From Acheta domesticus (Eukaryota > Arthropoda > Insecta > Orthoptera > Gryllidae): a stretch of 64,000 bases of DNA. This document shows, piece by piece, positions 45,960 to 58,500 of this stretch (positions within the stretch are counted from its first letter, which is position 1; every line of letters starts with the position of its first letter). A model generated the notes under the pieces. It searched no databases, had not been told where the DNA came from, and saw nothing but the letters and a program-made list of their open reading frames with translations. Where the stretch lies: NCBI GenBank assembly GCA_031308135.1, contig JAHLJT010000631.1:198131126-198195125 (forward strand). The letters run 5' to 3'. The position numbers and the translations under genes are program-made.

Positions 45960-47331
45960 ACTGTCAGAAATTTCTGCATTACTTTTAATGTAAAAGTGTA
46001 TTAAAGTAAGTATCATGTACGTAAATTAAATTTAATGTACACGTGCAGTAACTTTAAAGTACGTGTGCATTAAATGTAATGTATGTGTACAATTAAATTT
46101 AATGCGTGCGTGTACATTAAATTTACTGTACGTGCACATTAAATTTAATTTACGTACATGATAATTACTTTAATGTACTTTTACATTAAATTTACTGTAC
46201 GTGTGCATTAACTTCAATATTTAAAATTTGATCAAAGCATCGTCACTCTGACCGGGATTCGAATCCGGGTCTACTGGTTTAGGCCCAGTTCCTCTAACCC
46301 CTAATCCTAATCCTATCGAGACAACGAATTCCTTGAACAGGTTCTTAGGTCTAATCTATTGCCCGTTGGGATTTATGCAACTGTCACCATCTTTTTGAAC
46401 GCGTTTACGCTCGGAAATATGTCCCGCAGATGTAAAAAATACTAAGTTCTGACTTTGTTACTGAGTACCAAAACCATTTTAATATTGAAATTTGTTCATC
46501 GAACAGTTACCCCGACCGGGATTTGAACCAGGGACTTTTGGTTTTCGAGCAGTAGCTCTAACCACTGATCTATCTCGACATCCAATTGCTTAAACAGGTT
46601 CTTAGACGTGATATTATATATAATTGTCACTACTGCGTCACCTGTTTTGTACGCGTTTACGCTCGGAAATATGTTTCGTAGCTGAAAAGAATACTAAATT
46701 CTGATCTTGTTATAGTGACAATTCTTTGAAAAAATTTTAATATTTGCGGTGAATTTGAAAAAATTGTTAACTAAAAAATTACCGTGCTATGTAGGTCTCT
46801 ACAATTGTATTATTAGATTTTTACAATTTTATTTGATACTAATTTGATTGTAAATCCGAATTTTAAAAATTTATATTTTTGTATACATGTTGAAAATATA
46901 TTTTAAATTTATTATACGTAAGTTCAAATAGCGGAAGAAAATATTTCTAAGTTTTTAAACAGTATCTGTGTTCCATACATGCCATAATTATTTATCAAAT
47001 CTCCATGAATTTTAATTTAAACATTAAATTTAACAAGAATTATATTAATCTCTAATGTAGCAAAAGGTATATTAAGTTTTATGTACTGATGTATATTAAA
47101 TCTACACTGATTTTAATTTTAACATTAAATTTAATGCACAAACACATTAATCTCGTTTTAACGTACACGGTACATTAAATTTAATGTACTGCAGTACATT
47201 AAATCTACATTGATTTTAAACATTAAATTTAATGTACACGTACATTAATACTGTTTTAATATACACGGTAGATTACATTTAATGCAAAATAGTGCAATAA
47301 ACTACATTAAATTTAATGTATTTTTGACAGT
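45960..47331. mobile_element. Fold-back-like element of ATTAAATTTAATGT palindromes
   Basis: The left end starts ACTGTCAGAAATT and the right end reads inward ACTGTCAAAAATAC. Just inside each lies an array of short palindromes, ACATTAAATTTAATGT joined by ACGTGTAC or CGTACATG spacers (about 45985-46215 and 47095-47320). Between the arrays are two tandem tRNA-like units and 350 bp of AT-rich DNA. No transposase is present and the target duplication is unclear. It may be a fold-back transposon or two palindromic satellite blocks. Confidence 0.55.
46225..46742 (-). repeat. Two tandem 255-bp units with tRNA-like sequences
   Basis: Unit 1 (about 46225-46485) and unit 2 (about 46486-46742) share CCTTGAACAGGTTCTTAG-like and GCGTTTACGCTCGGAAATATG blocks. 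On the minus strand unit 2 contains TAGATCAGTGGTTAGAGC (A-box-like) and GGTTCAAATCCCGG (B box), and unit 1 contains GGATTCGAATCCCGG. Acceptor pairing is poor, so these are probably tRNA-derived SINE-like units rather than working tRNA genes. Confidence 0.65.
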
Positions 47332-48438
47332 AGTTTTCATTCTTCCGTGCGAACCTTCCTCCCCCCCCCTTTACCCCGGATAATCGATGTTCTACTGTAA
47401 ATATAATATATATCATAATTCATTCAACATATAATGTCTCTGTATTATAAAGCAACACACAGCAGCCAGTAGGCTGTAGTTATTATGTTCTGCGAAATCG
47501 GTCAAGTTACACTAACAACTAGCACTTCAGTGCAAGAGATAATTGCTTGTCCTCTCTTCATTGAGAAGAGACAAATTAAGTTCAAGGCCAGCTAAATATA
47601 GAAATCAGCAGACCACATCAAAGCAATTTATCCAAATAACATCAACATAGACATTTTCCCACAAAATTGATCGAACTATTGTTACGAAATTCACGACAGT
47701 CGTTTTTATAATTACACTAGTTGATGTTTCTGTTTTCGACGAGAGTCGATTGGTTTTCACTCAAAATAGACAGGATATCAGTTATAACTAGTGGAGCTAC
47801 AATAGCACGTACTTTTTCTCGATATTGCTAATAGCTATGAATTTGAATAGCTATGAAATAGCATGGCAACTTCCCTCATACACTTCAATTACCATTTGAA
47901 AAATTCTTAAACGAAATATGAAAAATATATATTTTTAATTCAAGTGTTTAAACGAAAACAGCTTTCTGCCATTGAATTCTCTGTATTCACATTCTACATA
48001 ACTGTACCAACGATGCGTATTTTAACCGTAAATAAAATGATTAGTTTATATTAACGCGAACGAACTGCGGCCGTCATTATCGCCTTGTTATCAGTGAGGC
48101 ATTACAACAATGTGTGGCAACACGCAACAATGACCACTAATTCGTATGGAATACAACATTTTGCAAATTAGCAGCGCATTAGCTTGTCACAAATGAAAAT
48201 GAAGGAAGAAACAACCAAATCAATGATTATGGCTGTAGAAAATAGAAGAAAGATGAGCTTCCAACTAAAAACGAAATGAATAAAGTAAATGGAAATGAGT
48301 CAATGATGTTGAGACCAATGTTTATTGACTTTTCACTCGCTTTTCCCTCACTCTTTTTCCCTCTTTACATTTCTTCCCACTCTTCCCCCCCTTTTCCCCT
48401 TTCCCTTCTTATACTCTTCTCTCCCTCTTTCCCTTTCT
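47332..48438. other. Unassigned DNA with a family X end
   Basis: Near 47787-47835 AACTAGTGGAGCTACAATAG followed by CACGTACTTTTTCTCG resembles the left end of family X. A C run lies at 47360-47367. A pyrimidine-rich tract occupies about 48325-48438 and is continued beyond the next element. No gene was found. Confidence 0.5.
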
Positions 48439-48446
48439 GTTCCCAT

Positions 48447-49047
48447 CAGGGCCGTCTTTGGGTTTGAAAGTACCCGAGGCACTCAGAGATTTCGGGGCCC
48501 CTAATTCTTAGTTCAACAAATTACGTTCTGGCGATCATAAGTTATTAAAAATTGAATATTACACAGTTAATAAGCATTTTGATTCCTCTTTTTAAGGTAA
48601 AGAATTAAGTACATGTCATTGTTACGAGTTGCGATAATAGCTAGAGGCGCGCAACTTGGCGACAACGCGCGATTAGCCACCACGAGTTCGTACATTCTAG
48701 GTTCCACGAGTTCATACATTGCTGTGTCTTCTGGGAGCAAATAAAAAAACCTCACTCCTGGAAAACATTGCCTTTGAAATTAACCAGCCATTCAGCAATA
48801 CTGAAATTTGATGGATATAATTATTTGTGCGATATGAATGAAAAACTCAATAGCTAAGATGTTAGTAGCGCAGAAAATGCAGTATATTAATATTGCGTTA
48901 GCTGTTTTTTATAATTCGGGAAAGTACACGCTGTTCTAGCACCACTAGTTCAGTTTTGTTATATATTTTTTATTATCTGTGGGGTCCCTTTGATCATGGG
49001 GCCCCTTAGGCACGAGCCTCGTCTGCCTGTGCCTAAAGATGGCCCTG
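48447..49047. mobile_element. hAT-like MITE, family D
   Basis: The ends read inward as CAGGGCCGTCTTTGGG and CAGGGCCATCTTTAGG. A perfect 8-bp duplication, GTTCCCAT, lies at 48439-48446 and 49048-49055. GGGGCCCC blocks occur near both ends. The element splits a pyrimidine-rich tract. Its right interior (about 48918-48955) holds a family X end, GGGAAAGTACACGCTG followed by CTAGCACCACTAGTT. Confidence 0.92.
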
Positions 49048-49055
49048 GTTCCCAT

Positions 49056-49560
49056 ATCTTTTCCCACTCTTTTTCCATCTTACTTTTTTCCGACTGTTTC
49101 CCTCCCCCTTTTCCTTTCTTTTGCCACTCTCCCTTCTTACACTCTCTCTTGTTTCCTTCTTTCCTCCTCTCTTTTCGCCTGAAAGCGTTATTTTAATTTC
49201 GGTGTATACTTTAGATGACGCCCCTGGAACTTTTTCAAAATTTTCAACAAAATGGCTCCATCGTTTTTTATTAATTTTTGTTGTTGGAGGTCGTTTAAGA
49301 GAATGGTGCAGGTCTCATGTTCGTTGAAAACTGCAAAAATTCAAATTTTTTCGGCGTCTTTCTACAACTACAATTATGAAGATACAGATTTTTTCCTGAA
49401 TAAAATCTATTCCTTCACGATAGATTTTGAAATAAGGTTATCATTTTTTGAAAATTTGAGTACGTTTCACGTAATTTTACGTGAAAACACGAGCGAGAAA
49501 GTACATGCTGTTATAGCTCCATTAGTTTTACTTACAGTGTTAGTGCTATCAATAATATAA
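49056..49560. repeat. Pyrimidine tract remainder and family X fragment
   Basis: Up to about 49185 is the other half of the split C/T-rich tract. From about 49215 family X sequence appears (TTTTTCGGCGTCTTTCTACAAC, TAGATTTTGAAATAAGGTTATC) and ends with AGAAAGTACATGCTGTTATAG and CTCCATTAGTTTTAC near 49500. Confidence 0.55.
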
Positions 49561-50915
49561 ATGAGAGAGTTTGAAGACTTTGAGTGTAACTCAACTCTTT
49601 CAGTGGAAATTGTTAGGTACTTTTAAAGTAAATGTTCGGCGCTACCAAGTTCAGGACCTCATCTGAATTAACCTGCTTAATCACTTAGGTCACGACTAAA
49701 AGAGACCAATGAAGCTATTCAATGAATTCATTAAAGAATGCATTCAAGAATTTTGTAATGTTCAATTTTTAAGCAGGCGCATATGCAATTCGCAATATGT
49801 TTTCTGACACATGTATTGTACGTAACACGGAAACGATGCTACATTGGATTTCAATGCCCAAGTGTTGTTTCTTAGACCAAACTCGAGAAGATATCTTAAC
49901 GGATCTTTTATTAAATTCTTGGAAATTTAGTTTTTAAAGATACTCCCACTCCGTTACCGTGAAAATCTCAAAATAATAGATCAAGGAAATAAAACTTGAT
50001 TAGTAAGTACTCGTACTCCGTGCCAATTAATCACACGAATCAAGTTTTCTCTCTGTTAATAAATCCAGATTTAGGCTGTTTACGCACTCTCAGCACTCTA
50101 TTTTTACGTTTTGTTTCTTTTCTTCTTTATTTAACGTCAAAACCAATACAAGTTATATGTGACGTTTAGGACTTCCTAAACGCCCTTCAGGAGAAAAGTT
50201 ATTGTTCAGAAGCAAAACAAGAGACAATCGCTGCATTTGATCAATAGTTCAGGAGAAACTGAAAAACTAAAATCGAAATTGGGGTCAATGCCTTAGAAAC
50301 AAATCTGTACAATAGTTTTGTTTTTTTTAGTTTCTCATTAGTTATTTACAATCAACTGTACAATGGTATTTGCTTACGTATTAAACATTCTGGAATTACA
50401 CAATGCAAAAGGTAACTAATGCATTAGTAGAATCATTTTTAATGCAATAATGATGTAACGCACAGTTCCCATTTTGGGCCTTCGCAGTTGTGTTACAGCA
50501 TTAGACTATTTTCACATTAAAAAAATTTACAAAGAGCTGAATGTTCTCACGGGTCAAACTGTTAGAGAGAATAACAGTGTGAGACTATTCACAATTGAGG
50601 GCGTACGATTAAAACTTATAGACACACAAAGAATTTACATTCCTCTGCAGTGTGTTCATGCACATATCCGTCTTCCTTGCAATGTTACTCGATTAAAATG
50701 AGAGAGAGACTGCTATGACGTCCGTCTGCAGCGACGCGCCTGTTACAATAATACTCGTATCAACTTCCGCGTTGCGTATGTCAACTACATGGGTCAGACG
50801 TTCGCCCCCATGGCGCCAAAGCTTCCTCGTCGTTGATCGCTCTGAAGAAGGTACGTTCAACTTTTAAGCTACTATTTGCAAAATAATCAGTCGTAAAGTA
50901 AGAACATTACAATAT
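49561..50915. other. No gene recognised
   Basis: AT-rich DNA with no terminal repeats, tRNA boxes or coding motifs. The 75-codon plus frame at 50474-50701 is unrecognised. Confidence 0.4.
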
Positions 50916-50929
50916 TGGCATAAAAATAC

Positions 50930-51590
50930 TTCAAAAATTTACAGACAGAAAAATTAGTGATTTTACTTTCTCGTATACGTACGTATAAACGGAGTAATTA
51001 TACGTACTGTAGAGAAAGTTATGAAAAGCTTCAGAAAATCTATTTCGAGATTTCAAAGGAAACACACGATACCGAAAACGTGTGTTTTTTTTTCCCTTCC
51101 AAAACGTCCATCCGTCCGTCCGTCTGTTCGTCCGTCCGTGTGTCCGTCCGTCTGTGAACGCCAATAGCTCCTAAACCATGTACAGAATTTTTTCCAAATT
51201 AAAGAAACTCCTGTCCATCTAGCTCGAGTCGAAGCTTTTGAAAAACATTCTATAAAATTTGAATGTACTTTATATGAAAGCCCCTGGGACACTCAAAATT
51301 TTTTTAAAAAACAACACAGGGAGACATGGCTCAGTACATCAACTGATGTCACTGCAGAGTCTCTGACCAGGAGGTCCTAGGTTCGAGTCCCGACGGTGGT
51401 AGGATTTTCGATACTAGCTTGTCAGCTAGGTCGAATTCACTAGCTGAATGGAGAATTCTAGCGGCCGGCTGGTCTGATCGGTAGTTTTCCGTGGTTTCTC
51501 CTATCAACACCTGGCGAATGCCGGAGCAATACCCTAACAAACGGGCCACGGACCGCGCGCGATCTTTCCTGCCTCTTCCTTGTCCTATCA

Positions 51591-51623
<33 letters not shown>

Positions 51624-52090
51624 TAACATGCACTACACGACCACAGACGCCGGGAGACCGGTCGTGAGCTTAGAGCTTGTCCCGGCTGGGTCGGTGCCCC
51701 ACTGGTGGGAGATACCTGGTTAGGGGAAAACACCGCTTGTCGACGGCAGATCGGCGCCGGATCTCGCCATTCGGTGGAGAAAGATCACCGCCACATCTCG
51801 ATGAAAAAACACACTACACTTACGGGACTAATGCCCTCTGTAGTTGACACGTCCAGAATCACGCACAATCAATCAAAAGCGCTCCAAATTTTTTCTGTAA
51901 ATTTCTTATAAGAATAGCGTAAAATACACTTATAAAGGTGCCATAGGTTCGATTTTCAGAGTTAACTTTGAATTTTCGAAAATTGCAATATTTTCAAATT
52001 TTTCAGATGTCTTTCTACAACTAGAAAATTGAAGATACAGATTCTTTCTTCAAGTAAAATTTGTTGAAAATGTTAGTATTTTTTGCGCAA
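50930..52090 (-). repeat. Family X copy on the minus strand, split by a SINE
   Basis: The right-end module appears inverted at the left (TTTTACTTTCTCGTATACG near 50958), followed by a (GTCC)n run at 51110-51155, the inverted form of the family's GACG units. Then comes CTAGCTCGAGTCGAAGCTTT, the inverse of the AAAGCTTCGACTAGAATC block. The copy continues after the SINE from about 51885 with GCTCCAAATTTTTTCTGTAA. Confidence 0.65.
51319..51880 (+). mobile_element. tRNA-derived SINE family A, copy 4
   Basis: The head GGGAGACATGGCTCAGTAC is followed by the B box GGTTCGAGTCCC near 51382 and the family body with GAATTCTAGCGGCCGGCTG. A (CA)n microsatellite at 51588-51623 expands the body. The tail reads ACTTACGGGACTAATGCCC. 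Its exact right end and duplication are not clear. It is inserted in a family X copy. Confidence 0.85.
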
Positions 52091-53316
52091 TATTGCGTGC
52101 AATATGAGTAATTTTAAACTAGTGGTGCTACAACAGCACTTACTTTCCCGTATTAGAGGAAACAGCTACGTAATACTGACATATTACACTTAATGCGCTA
52201 CTAATATCTTAGCTATATTATTTGAAAACGTCCAATTCAACCAAGAAGCGTTTGTCACAAAATTATAGAAAAACTACTCGTATTTTAGAAAAAATAAGCA
52301 TGACCTTATTTGAAGATGTAGTTTTGATAAATACATTTAATTGAGAAAAAATTGTATTTTTAAAATTATAGTTGTAAGAAAACGACGAAAACGAAGCGCA
52401 GTCAATTCCGAACGGACTATTATGTTTGTCAGGATATTATAGAAAAACTGCTCATTTTTCAAAAAATTCAACATGACCTTATTTAAAGATCAGGCATTTC
52501 AACTAACATGAAACCTACACCATTCTCTAAGGCTTTCTTTATGCTATCTCAGATCCCAATTTAATAACTAGTGGTGCTACAACAGCACTTACTTTCCCGT
52601 ATTAGAGGAAACAGCTAAGTAGTACTGTAATATTGCACTTTATGCGCTACTAACATCTTCGCTTGGAACTCACTATTTCCATTGCAGTGTTGTCAGAACT
52701 ATGTGAATTCTACAACTTCACAAAAATAGAATGCAAAAGTTTTGTAACCCTGTATTGGAAAAAGAAGCCTGATACCCTGGAAATATAGAAATGCCTTCCA
52801 TTGGGCCATGATTAGGGAAGAGTATTTTAAAACCATGCAACAAATTCTCTACTCACTACAAATGGTACAGCATTTGGTGCAAAACTAAATATTTCCCTGC
52901 AAATATCAACATAAATTAGACAATTATAACTCCTTTTCATACAGCTCCATTAGGTCACAACAATGACACTAATTCACAGATATTCGCGAGCGCAAAGTGA
53001 ATTCCATTGTTGCAGACCCTGCATTGTCGCTATTCTGAGAGCTATTAATTCTTTTTACTTATTTCAAATATTTCAAAATAAACAATTTCTAAAATATTAA
53101 TGTGTAAGTCTATAACAAAGTTCGAATGTAAGAAACGAAGAAAGAAATAATATACAAAATTGCACATTCTAATTTACGACGCATCCAGCTGTCCGAAGCG
53201 CAGTAAATTTACAGCGGCCTATTACGTTTGTCACAAAATTAAAGAAAAACTACTCGTATTTTGAAAACATTAAGCATGACCGTATTTATTTTATTTATTT
53301 ATTTGTCAAAAAACAG
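52091..53316. other. Family X end fragments in unassigned DNA
   Basis: The sequence AACTAGTGGTGCTACAACAG followed by CACTTACTTTCCCGTATTAG occurs near 52112 and again near 52567, each running into similar downstream sequence (AACAGCTA, CTAA...ATCTT). The two look like partial copies of the left end of a family X relative. The rest is AT-rich with no gene. Confidence 0.55.
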
Positions 53317-54902
53317 AAACAGAATGGCACAGACTTTCCCGTATTAGTTTTCTATTTTCCCGGGTCTTCGCTAGCTATTCGGAATTGCCACATACTCTTT
53401 CTTGCCAGCTACCATCTATCATCGCCAAAAGTACATTTTTTTGTCATTTTCTTAATTTTTCGGTTTCCTATTGGTAGAACAGAATCATTAATTTTAGAAT
53501 ATTAAAGAACACAAAAACCTAGCCGTAAATGGCAATTTTCTTTTAAAAATTATGTGCCGTTTAAGAGAAAATGGCGTTTTAGCACTACTAAAAATGCGAA
53601 ATTTGAAGCTCATTTTCACAGAAAATTTTTGAGTTTTCAAAATACTTTATTTGAAGTTATTTGAAGCACTTACACTCACAAATATAATCATCTTTACAAA
53701 TTGCGGATAATGTGCATATTAAAGATGTGAGAGATCTTTCAAAAAATTTACATTTATATAATTTTTGAAAAAACAAAAAAAACTCAAAATAAACTTCACG
53801 CTATACTAATGAGTGTAATTAGCACTATCCGTTACAAAAGTTTCAAGAAAAAAATTGCAGCCATATACGAGAAAATGACGTTTGAGCATTTCTGAAAATG
53901 CCGAAATTTGAGCTACTTTTCACAGAAAACGGTAGTGTTTTCGAGAAACTTTACTTGACATAATTTAAAGCACATGTACTCGTAAATATAATAATGTAAA
54001 AAAATCGCCGATAATGTAAATATTAACGACGTGAGAGACAAGTAAAAAAATTTACATTTTTGTAATTTTTGAAAAAAACAACCGATAGACCAAAATGGCT
54101 TTTATGTCATTGATAGAGTACATTTACCACTATCCCTACCAAAAGTTTAAAGAAAAAATTTGGAGCCGTTTTTGAGAAAATTTTGTTTTTGTAATTTTTT
54201 AAAATTGCACATATTGCACGCAATATTGCACGAAAACTACCAAAATTGTGAAAAACATTCACATGACCTTTATTAAAGAACTCAATATGCAGAACAAATT
54301 TTATTTGAAGAAAAAATCTCTATCTTCAATTTTGTAGTTGGACAAAGACGCCGAAAAAAATTCAAACTTTCACAATTTTCGAAAATTTAGAGCTGTACGT
54401 GAAAATCGGACCTATGCCATGTTAAAAAGTGTATTTTCCTCTATTCATACAAGAAATTTAAAGAAAAAATTTGGAGCCGTTTTTGAGAAAATGTTGAAAA
54501 TCCCCGGGGGGCTTCATATAAAGTACCCCCAAATTTTAAAGAATCTTTTTCAAAATCACAAAGCTTCGACTAGAATCAGATCGACTGGGGAATATCAATT
54601 TTGAAGAAAATCGACCGAACGGTTTAGGCGCTAGCGTTGACCACAGACGGACAGACGGACGGAATGCCGTCAATCGATTTTTAAGTATAAAGAAGCAACA
54701 AATCATGGATTTTGACCACACCACGAGATAGAGGATTTTTTTTCTTAATTTAGCAACTGGTTTTATCCACTTATTCGTTTTCACGGCCCGGCAATAAATT
54801 TTTTTCCGCCGAAAATTGCCATTTTTTCGCGCAGCATTACATAACTTTCCCTATACTACGTATATCACTCCGTGTATACGTACGTATACGGGAAAGTAAA
54901 AA
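53317..54902 (+). repeat. Family X copy, 1.6 kb
   Basis: Begins ACAGAATGGCACAGACTTTC and ends TATACGGGAAAGTAAA. Its internal order matches the copy at 31511-33940, shortened in places. Short GGACAGACGGAC units at 54648-54662 precede the right-end module. An 88-codon frame (54338-54604) is collinear with the one at 33235-33645. Palindromic TATACGTACGTATA lies just inside the right end. Confidence 0.7.
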
Positions 54903-55430
54903 TGGCTTAAAGAAAATAAAAAATTGTCTATGTTTGACACAGTTTTTCGAAAAAAATACTTATTTTATTGAAAAAATGAACATCACACTGAAAAAAAAGG
55001 GCCATTGACTCTCAACCACAAACCCATGGTTAAGTGTCTTCCAGTTGTGACGATCGATTTATACATTGTGGCAATAATCGCCATAGATGACGTGCTGGTA
55101 GTTGATTGTCAAGCTAACCAACCGACGAAGGTTGGAAAATACGCGATTCTTATAACCATCAGTTGACTTCATATAACGTTCTAATTGGTTCCCGCAACCA
55201 CGGGGTTCTCAACGCTTCCTCAACGCTTCGGACATGGTTGAGTTGACCAACCTTTGGCGGGAGACCAGCGCGGCCTGAGGATGAATTTGACAGCTGGAAA
55301 TACGGACGAGTTTCAGAGTGTGATTAATAAGGACTCTGGAGAGAGTGTTCACTTAAGTTTCTAAAAGACGAAATATTAAGATGGATATCTGCTGAATCGA
55401 TTCCAAGAGAATGCTCATTGTCACTCAATG

Positions 55431-55521
55431 GTAAGTGAAACATTTTTCATGTGAGGTTACGGCCACATTACTCTAATCGAGTAACAAGTATTTTTAACGT
55501 ATAATTTATGATTCATTGCAG
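55431..55521 (+). other. Intron-like segment inside the 5.7-kb element
   Basis: GTAAGTG follows CTCAATG at 55431, and an AT-rich stretch ends in TTCATTGCAG at 55521. The 91-nt length with consensus donor and acceptor fits a short insect intron. One frame upstream, through LKDEILRWISAESIPRECSL, would continue into LSFGGTRR after splicing, but it has upstream stops. This is suggestive only. Confidence 0.3.
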
Positions 55522-55548
55522 GTTTATCGTTTGGCGGTACACGAAGAT

Positions 55549-55572
55549 GTGTGTGTGTGTGTGTGTGTGTGT
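55549..55572. repeat. (GT)n microsatellite
   Basis: Twelve GT units just downstream of the intron-like segment. Confidence 0.95.
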
Positions 55573-58500
55573 ATGTGGAGGGGAATCCAGTACTTAATTT
55601 GGAAAATGAGTGTATTCTGTTGTGAGAGTAGTTAGCAATTGCGCCGAATCTTTATAAGAAGAAAATTTTCGAATTTCTAAAATTCTGTTGAAACTTGGTT
55701 ATGTTGATCATGGTATTTCGTTGTTGATGAAAATACGCAGTATATATGTTTATAAAAAGTGTTGAAATGTGTCAGAGAAGTTGTTGATTAAGACCAGAAA
55801 ACTACACATGCAGAACGTTTACACAATGGGCACTGCAAAATGATGTGCAACTTGATATCATTGAATGTGTGTTTCTTGAAGGATGAGTAAATAAAGGCAG
55901 TTTTTAAACAATCAAGTTAAGATGCATGTGATTTGAATTGGACATCACAGATATGAAAACCTCAATAGACCCTATTTGATGTCAGCTTTTGGTGACATCC
56001 TGTGATGCTGTGCTTTTGAATTCTTGCAGTGTTCTTTTGTTCCGTGCTGTGTTACATACCAGCATTCACATTGAAATGTAGTGTACATAAGTGAAAAAGT
56101 TGACAACTGATTTATTTGCACTGTCATGCACTGGAATGTTTTGATGCATTTGTAGTTCATCAAATATTTATGTTTGCTATGGTTCAGCAATTTAATTAAG
56201 AAAATTGCTACCATTTTATTTTATAACTGAAGAAAATTGTGGAACTGCAAGCAATCTAATGTTCTTCAGAGATATTAAATTCCATTGTCCCTACTCTGTT
56301 TCCTTTAATAAATTAATGTAGTGTTTTGAGTAATCAGATGAGTTCCATATTATTTTATTGCTTAAATTTATATTTGTCAAATGAGAAAATGATATCTTTC
56401 AGGATTCAAATGTATGTAAGTAAAATCTAAACTAATATTCTGCCCATGTCCATGCTTTTTTATTGTTGGTTTCAAATGGTATCTATGAATCTTAAAGATT
56501 ATACAAAGTGAAGCTTGACTACAAGCCTCTGTATACGAGATGGCTGGTATGTCAGTAAACTGAATGAATTGTTTTTGGGGTCCAGCATTTGTTAAAAGTA
56601 TTCTTGTGATTCTGAAGATTGCATGCATTGTTGGTAATTGTCTCTTTAAAAAATTCATTAATTCGTATCATCTCTTTGTATCAAAATTAATCAATTAACT
56701 TATTGATTTTAATTTTATTTGTTTATTTTCATCTTTAAATATAAATTAATAGCGTCCTCTGCGAATAGAGGGAAGTGGTTTCAGTGTACAATAGTATATT
56801 AAAAGAATCAAGTACTCGAGCCTTCTTTATAGGAAGGGTTCATTTCTAGTTTTCAAATGTTGTGGGATTTATTTTTGCTCTTTTCATACTTGCATCAAAT
56901 CAGTAATATCAGATATTTGATAATCGCTTCATTTCTCATTGAATATCAGTAAGGTATATATTTTAAAATCTGAACACAGGCTGCGACATGCCAATTGTGA
57001 TGATCTTATAATTAAAACTAATTATATTTGAAACTTGTTCCACGTGGCAAGGCAAAAATTATTCAATTACATTTAGTCACATCCGTTCCCCATCATTTTT
57101 AAATTATTAATAATTTAAATACTTCAGGTATATAACCTGACGCCCAAAATAATTAATTAACTTATTTTCAATTTCAGTATAAGAATTTTAAGAATATTGT
57201 TGAAAGTCATTGTATCATTGTGCTAATGAAAAAAAAAACAGCAAAAGTGTTGAACAAATCCATGTTAAAAAGCATAATTTCTCAAACCTTACATTCCTAG
57301 ACAAAATTAGTCAATTTTTAAACAAAATGACAACGAACAGGCTTAGAATATCTCAGGTTTAGAATTGTATCTCTACATTCTGTACATACTTGTTATTTGT
57401 AAAGCTATGAATGCTCATGTAATTGCACATTTTTTGATGCCAATCTCTCTCAGAAACTTGAATGTAATGCAATGTAAAATGCATATGTATGCATATTTTA
57501 TGTAATGCATATTTTGTGTATTCCAGAATTTTGGGACTATTAGTTGAGTTTATGTAGTTAGGATAAACTTGTTAAAATACAAATGTGTGCCCAACACATG
57601 ATGTCAAAAATTTTTTTTCAAAATATGAGGCAGTACTGTGTGATACCGCTTCTTGAGGACTGAAAACTTTTGAAAAGTTGAAAGAAAAGTTTTGATTTGG
57701 TTGTCACTATTGAAATTATATTTTCTAATATTTTTCAGTCCCTTTTTTATGTAGGACAACCACATTTTAAAAAATCCAAATTTATTTTTTATTTTGTTCA
57801 ATGAAGGGTTTACATTTGAGATTCTATTTCCCTCATCAAGTGTAACAAACTACAAAATTAGTTTCCGAAGAAGAAGCCAAATTAGTGTTTACAATATTTG
57901 TTAAATTAAGGAAGAACATAAAAATCACTAAAGTTAAAAAAAATTAACGTTATACCCAATTTAATTTGAAAACTTACATCAAAATATAAAAAAAACAATT
58001 GGAAGATGTATTAAGTAAATTTTTCTCAATGTATGTGGTTTTTATTTTTTTATTGTAAAGTTTCAGTTGTCACAGACATGCAAATTTCATGGACTCTACA
58101 TTGTAGAATTTGAGTTTTTATGTTAGGAGTGTGCAGACAGGGGATGCATACACTATTTCTGATCCTTTCAATTATGTTTTATTTACATATTTTAATTATT
58201 TGCTAGTACAGATCCCTTAGCAACACACTTCTTAAAACTATTTTCATACTGCCATCATGTTCCCTCATTATTCTCACTTTTTTTAACAAATATTGAATTA
58301 TTAATTTAATTTTTTAATTCAATCTTTATTGACGATTTTTTACTAGTGTACATGATTATTTAGATGAGTGTGTAAATACACAATTATTCTTACTTCAGAA
58401 AACAAAATTTAGAATTGCATAGTTGGATTTTGACCTTGGTCTAAAAAAATATGAAACTTTCTTTCTTTAATGGTTTTACTCTATGGATTTGAGTTTTAAT

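Noticed and set aside
46500..46585. Possible functional tRNA gene on the minus strand
   Set aside because: A and B boxes are present but acceptor pairing is poor, and the sequence is part of a tandem repeat unit, so SINE-like origin is more likely.
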